Below are positions 60,623-64,000 of a DNA stretch of 64,000 nt, in pieces. The notes under the pieces are model-generated. The model did no database searches. It saw only the letters and a list, made by a program, of their open reading frames with translations, and was not told where the DNA came from. The DNA is from Hufsiella ginkgonis (GTDB taxonomy: Bacteria; Bacteroidota; Bacteroidia; Sphingobacteriales; Sphingobacteriaceae). The translations under genes were made by a program, and so were the position numbers. The DNA lies in the NCBI RefSeq assembly GCF_009834915.1, contig NZ_WVHS01000002.1, positions 868,001 to 932,000 on the forward strand, written 5' to 3'. The stretch's first letter is position 1. Each line of letters starts with the position of its first letter.

Positions 60623-61349
60623 AGTTGTAACTCACCCCTGTTCTGACCAGGGATGGATATTTTTTAAGATACTTATCCAGTATTGCCCCGCTCTGCGAAT
60701 TGCCATTCACCCGCATACCTGAAGGTTCCAGTTGGAGACTCTTTAAGTCATGTTTAGCCCCAATAATCTTATCGGAAACCAGCTCAGTCATCAGCTCGTC
60801 CAAAAGTTTACGATCTGTTTCCGCCGCTTCATGGTCCTTTTCTGCCTTTAGGCGGTCACCATCCGCAATAACTTTTGCTGCATCCGCCTTGGCACGGTCT
60901 TTCCCGGCCAAATTTTTATCTTTTTCAGCCTTAATCTTCATTTGCTCCGCAGCAGATTTTGCTGCCAGCGTTTGTGATTTTACATTCAGCGTTCTTTCTT
61001 TTTCTACAAGGCTTTTCTTCTGATCACCCACGGACCTGGCCTTTTCAGTTTTCGCCCGCTGCTCATTCTTTTTTAGCTGGGTTTTAAGCTCACTAATCTC
61101 CGAAGCATAAGCATCCCATCCGGATTCGGGGACGGCTTTGCCATCGACGGAAAGGGCTGTCACCTTTTCTCCGGATAAATTCAGCTCAAAGTCCTTTCCA
61201 CCGAGCTTTTTACTGATCCGGGCGCTTACTTTCCCATGCGCAGACTCCCGCAACTCGATTTTCTCAGTTGAACTTTGCGCGCAAAGGTTAATGCTCATGG
61301 CCAGCATGCTCAGCATAAGCAAGCCGTTTAAAATTGTTGTAGTTTTCAT
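60600..61349 (-). CDS. Secreted coiled-coil protein resembling the C-terminal tail of M56 sensor peptidases
   Basis: This 249-residue protein has a signal peptide (about 1-24, SINLCAQ). After a small beta-rich region (FELNLSGEKVTALSVDGKAV) comes a Lys/Glu/Ala-rich coiled coil (about 85-195; KAEKDKNLAGKDRAKADAAK) and a C-terminal segment LMTELVSDKIIGAKHDLKSL then MRVNGNSQSGAILDKYLKKY. The last block and the A-x-x-D-R periodicity resemble the periplasmic end of Bacteroidota BlaR1-type M56 proteins, one of which lies just upstream. It lies between two serine hydrolases in the same operon. It is possibly a periplasmic partner or decoy for the sensor; the function is unknown. Confidence 0.6.
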   Translation of the reverse strand: MKTTTILNGLLMLSMLAMSINLCAQSSTEKIELRESAHGKVSARISKKLGGKDFELNLSGEKVTALSVDGKAVPESGWDAYASEISELKTQLKKNEQRAKTEKARSVGDQKKSLVEKERTLNVKSQTLAAKSAAEQMKIKAEKDKNLAGKDRAKADAAKVIADGDRLKAEKDHEAAETDRKLLDELMTELVSDKIIGAKHDLKSLQLEPSGMRVNGNSQSGAILDKYLKKYPSLVRTGVSYNFGVNKAK

Positions 61350-61389
61350 ATTGTTCTTTTTTTATGGTTTTAAAAATTAAATTCAATGG

Positions 61390-62907
61390 TTAATGGTTAC
61401 CGGAATTTAGTTCCGCCAGGGCTTTTTTCGCGCCTTCATAATTAGGGTTTAATGCAAGCGAACGCTCAAACATCAATATCGCCTCCTGCTTTTTGCCTGC
61501 CCGCTTAAGCAGGTCACCGTAACTGTCATAAGTATTAAAGCTGGCAGGGAACAGTAAGGTATTCACCTTCATGACCTCAAGGGCTTCAGCCGAAAACCCG
61601 TCTCCAGCCAGGGCGTAACCCAAACGGTTCATTTCCCGCTCGTCCAGGAAGTAAGCCGCCGTATCCGAGCGCATAGTCAGTAGCTGGGCAGCTGCCGCAT
61701 TAGCGCCATCCCGGTGTAAAACCGCGATGTAAGCCGCCGCCGCGGAGCGCTTTTTTTTAGCAACGGAAGCTCCGTTCAGCAAATAAAAGGCATCCATCGC
61801 GTCCGCATGCAGACCGCGGTGCGTCACATTATCCAGTACGATCAGCGTTTGACCTTTGTCGAGGTTCCTGATAAAAGCGGTAACAATCCCAGCTGCGCCG
61901 CCAGAATGCCAGACCACCTTCCCGAAGCGGGTTTGAAGAATCATCCAGCCAAGACCATAATAGCTGCCACCCCAGCCCATCTGCACTTTTTCACCGCTGT
62001 TCAACACCGCCGGAGTAAAAGCAAGCTTCAGGGTCTTCGCTTTGAGCAGCTTGCCAGCATATAGCGCCTGGTCATAATTCAATAAATCCTGGCAGTTGCT
62101 CACTACCGCCGTTGGTCCCAGAATCGCACCCAGCACGACTGCATCTATGTAATCAGATTTTACAGAATCTACCGGCCTGAAGACCGAAGGGGCATAAGGG
62201 ACATATTCATACCGGGTAGCCCTATGACTATCCTTAATAGGAATTAGCGGGCTGGTCACATAGCTATTGTTCATACCCGCAGGAGAAAAAATATGCCTGG
62301 ACAAATAATCCTGGAAAGCCTCACCGCTCAGCTTTTCCACCAGCAGCGCCAACAGACCGTAACCGGTATTGGAATAACTCCAGCGCTCACCGGGCTTTGC
62401 CCCCAGCGCCCTTTTGTCTGCTTTAATCGCCGGGATCAGATCCTTTAATGTATAGATCTGTTTGAAATCACGCTGGTATGACCCCTCAAAAATCTGGTAA
62501 TCAATCAGGCCCGAAGTATGACTCAATAGCTGGGAGATGGTAATGTCCGCGAAAGGGAATTCGGGAAAGTATCTAACAAAACGGTCATCCAGTTTCAGCT
62601 TCCTTTTTTCCATCAGCTGCAATACCGCAACCGAGGTAAAAGTCTTCGAGATCGAAGCCAGGTTGAAGGTTGTCGCTGCGTCGTTCAACCGCTCGCCCGC
62701 TACATCAGCAAAGCCGAACGATTTGCTGTAAATGGTTTTCCCCTGCTGCGCAATCAGCACGTTCCCGTTAAACTCATTGTGCCGGACCAAATTTACAAAC
62801 TGACTGTCCAACCGCTGGCTGGTCTCCTGAGCAAGCATCCGGGTAGGTAAGCAGGCGGATAAAAGCACCATCAATGCGGTAGCCTTTTTAAAATTCTCCT
62901 GATTCAT
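61390..62907 (-). CDS. Beta-lactamase-like serine hydrolase with C-terminal TPR (paralog)
   Basis: This 505-residue secreted protein has a signal peptide cut near residue 26 (MLAQ). Catalytic motifs are Ser85-x-x-Lys88 (SISK), Tyr178-x-Asn180 (YSN) and a VWHSGGAAG block near 347. The C-terminal region (about 420-505) carries TPR helices (GFSAEALEVMKVNTLLFPAS, EAILMFERSLALNPNYEGAK). It matches the protein at 59090 along its whole length, so the pair arose by duplication, with the coiled-coil gene now between them. It lies 70 bp downstream of the M56 gene and is the probable first target of that sensor's regulation. Confidence 0.92.
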   Translation of the reverse strand: MNQENFKKATALMVLLSACLPTRMLAQETSQRLDSQFVNLVRHNEFNGNVLIAQQGKTIYSKSFGFADVAGERLNDAATTFNLASISKTFTSVAVLQLMEKRKLKLDDRFVRYFPEFPFADITISQLLSHTSGLIDYQIFEGSYQRDFKQIYTLKDLIPAIKADKRALGAKPGERWSYSNTGYGLLALLVEKLSGEAFQDYLSRHIFSPAGMNNSYVTSPLIPIKDSHRATRYEYVPYAPSVFRPVDSVKSDYIDAVVLGAILGPTAVVSNCQDLLNYDQALYAGKLLKAKTLKLAFTPAVLNSGEKVQMGWGGSYYGLGWMILQTRFGKVVWHSGGAAGIVTAFIRNLDKGQTLIVLDNVTHRGLHADAMDAFYLLNGASVAKKKRSAAAAYIAVLHRDGANAAAAQLLTMRSDTAAYFLDEREMNRLGYALAGDGFSAEALEVMKVNTLLFPASFNTYDSYGDLLKRAGKKQEAILMFERSLALNPNYEGAKKALAELNSGNH

Positions 62908-62977
62908 ATTTAATTTTTAGGCAATAGAATTCCCTGCTGACTAATAAAGGAGCCAGTGACAGGTCTTATGACAAAAT

Positions 62978-64000
62978 TTATTGTTTATTTACCGGAACGA
63001 TGATATTTTTAATTACGGGAATTGGTCTGCTCTTATTGCGAATCGTTTCCAGGCGCTTCGCCTCGGCCTGCTCCCGCTCCTTTTCGGCCAACGCTTTATC
63101 GACCATGACCTGTCGCCTGTCCTGATCCGCCCGTTGCCGGTCAAGCGTAGCGTGATGCGCATTTTCTTCACTGGCCATCCTGTTGAGCTCGGCCGCACTA
63201 TTGAGCGAATCCGGAATCCTTGCAACCGGATCCTTATTAACTGCAGTATCGGCTAAACGCATCTGGGTTGCCGCTTCTTTTTTGGTAGTCTCAATCCTAA
63301 CTTTTTCCAATGTCTTTCCCGCGCGCTCCCGGGCACTTTCCTTTTTAAACAGGTGGGTAAGTTCTACAGGTATTGGTTTTGACTTGTTGATCGAAGGACT
63401 GATTTGCGCCACAGTGAGTGTGGCACTCAGTAGGCAGACCAGCAAAAACCCGCTTATTGCCACAAATACATAAGCTCCAGTTGGGACACTGCTCCGTTTC
63501 AGGCCCAGAATCCGGCTCGCCCTTTCTAGCAACTGGTTCTTCTGCCCCGAAAAGCCGACACTCAGTTCCGATGCGGCCAGGGAATACTCCTTGAAGCTCA
63601 CCAGCGCCTGCACAAATTCTTTACGATTCCCGGTTTGGGCCACCGCAAGATCATCGCAGCAATATTCGCGTTCCTGCTTTAGCAGCTCAGAAATCCAGAG
63701 CAGCCCCGGGTTAAAAAAGAAAACCGTTTCTGTAAAAGCCTGCACCAGATTCACCAGAAAATCGTGACGGCGAATATGCGCCAACTCATGCAGCAGTACC
63801 CCTTCCAGTTGCCCGGCAGGTAAACCGGTAAGCAGTCCTACGGGCATTAGAATGACGGGCGAAAAATGTCCAAGAACAACCGGGACCTTTACCAAGCTGG
63901 ATTCCAGCAGCCTGACCACCCGGTTAAGCCCCAGCCGGGAACCCAATTCCGCCATCTTTTCCTGCCAGTAATCAGTTACCTGCTGGTTTTCCGAGTAACG
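62978..64000 (-). CDS. BlaR1-like M56 family membrane metallopeptidase (5' end beyond window)
   Basis: The frame is open through the window edge, so the N-terminal membrane helices are missing. Visible parts: the M56 zinc motif HELAH (63776-63790), the downstream ligand region KQEREYCCDDLAVAQ, a membrane helix (YVFVAISGFLLVCLLSATL), then a periplasmic tail rich in Arg/Glu/Ala (RQRADQDRRQVMVDKALAEK) ending RPIPVIKNIIVPVNKQ. In BlaR1/MecR1 systems this protein senses a cell-wall signal and inactivates a BlaI-type repressor, usually encoded immediately upstream, here outside the window. The charged repeats resemble the coiled coil of the gene at 60600. Confidence 0.9.
   Translation of the reverse strand, partial: RYSENQQVTDYWQEKMAELGSRLGLNRVVRLLESSLVKVPVVLGHFSPVILMPVGLLTGLPAGQLEGVLLHELAHIRRHDFLVNLVQAFTETVFFFNPGLLWISELLKQEREYCCDDLAVAQTGNRKEFVQALVSFKEYSLAASELSVGFSGQKNQLLERASRILGLKRSSVPTGAYVFVAISGFLLVCLLSATLTVAQISPSINKSKPIPVELTHLFKKESARERAGKTLEKVRIETTKKEAATQMRLADTAVNKDPVARIPDSLNSAAELNRMASEENAHHATLDRQRADQDRRQVMVDKALAEKEREQAEAKRLETIRNKSRPIPVIKNIIVPVNKQ

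Overview
The window reads as chromosome of a Gram-negative Bacteroidota bacterium, most likely Sphingobacteriaceae or a close relative (inferred from protein style only). Evidence: two SusC/SusD pairs, a FecR with an STN-type SusC, a one-protein hybrid two-component sensor (HTCS), many lipoproteins and signal peptides, BlaR1-type M56 peptidases and beta-lactamase-like hydrolases with TPR tails. No rRNA, tRNA, CRISPR array, IS element or phage gene was found.

Region 1 (1-7.9 kb) is a small glycan-uptake locus: the start of a probable GH43 enzyme, an ECF sigma factor, then divergently FecR, STN-SusC, SusD and a SusE-like lipoprotein. A small EamA transporter follows on the other strand.

Region 2 (8.6-30.1 kb) is a polysaccharide utilisation locus. 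An HTCS is followed by a pectate-lyase-like beta-helix protein, an alginate-lyase-superfamily lipoprotein, a beta-helix protein paired with a GH2 enzyme, a second SusC/SusD pair, two tandem paralogous beta-helix proteins separated by a perfect 32-bp inverted repeat, and a GH28 enzyme. The likely target is an acidic or galacturonate-containing polysaccharide; its identity is not readable from sequence.

Region 3 (30.2-46.1 kb) holds a DUF2200 protein, the tail of a decayed SRPBCC-type gene, an acyltransferase, and an exopolysaccharide locus of Wzx/Wzy type: export lipoprotein, tyrosine-kinase copolymerase, polymerase/ligase, flippase, GT2, acetyltransferase, GT4 and GT26. A beta-helix protein flanks it on each side. 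No priming sugar-phosphate transferase is present.

Region 4 (46.3-59.0 kb) has two orphan histidine kinases, a fasciclin protein, a TfoX-N protein, a peroxiredoxin/thioredoxin pair, a YhcG-type nuclease beside a HEPN-gene remnant, and a redox locus: molybdopterin oxidoreductase, cytochrome b and DUF1223, divergent from an ECF sigma factor, a small zinc-type anti-sigma factor and MsrB. Three promoters here share TTTGTAAGG-N15-CGACTAA (one has C in place of the first T). They face both arms of the divergent redox locus and the peroxiredoxin/thioredoxin operon. This suggests an autoregulated thiol/methionine oxidative-stress sigma regulon, the most interesting system in the window.

Region 5 (59.1-64.0 kb) is a minus-strand cluster of an M56 BlaR1-like sensor peptidase (cut by the window edge), two paralogous serine hydrolases with TPR tails and, between them, a periplasmic coiled-coil protein resembling the M56 C-terminal tail.
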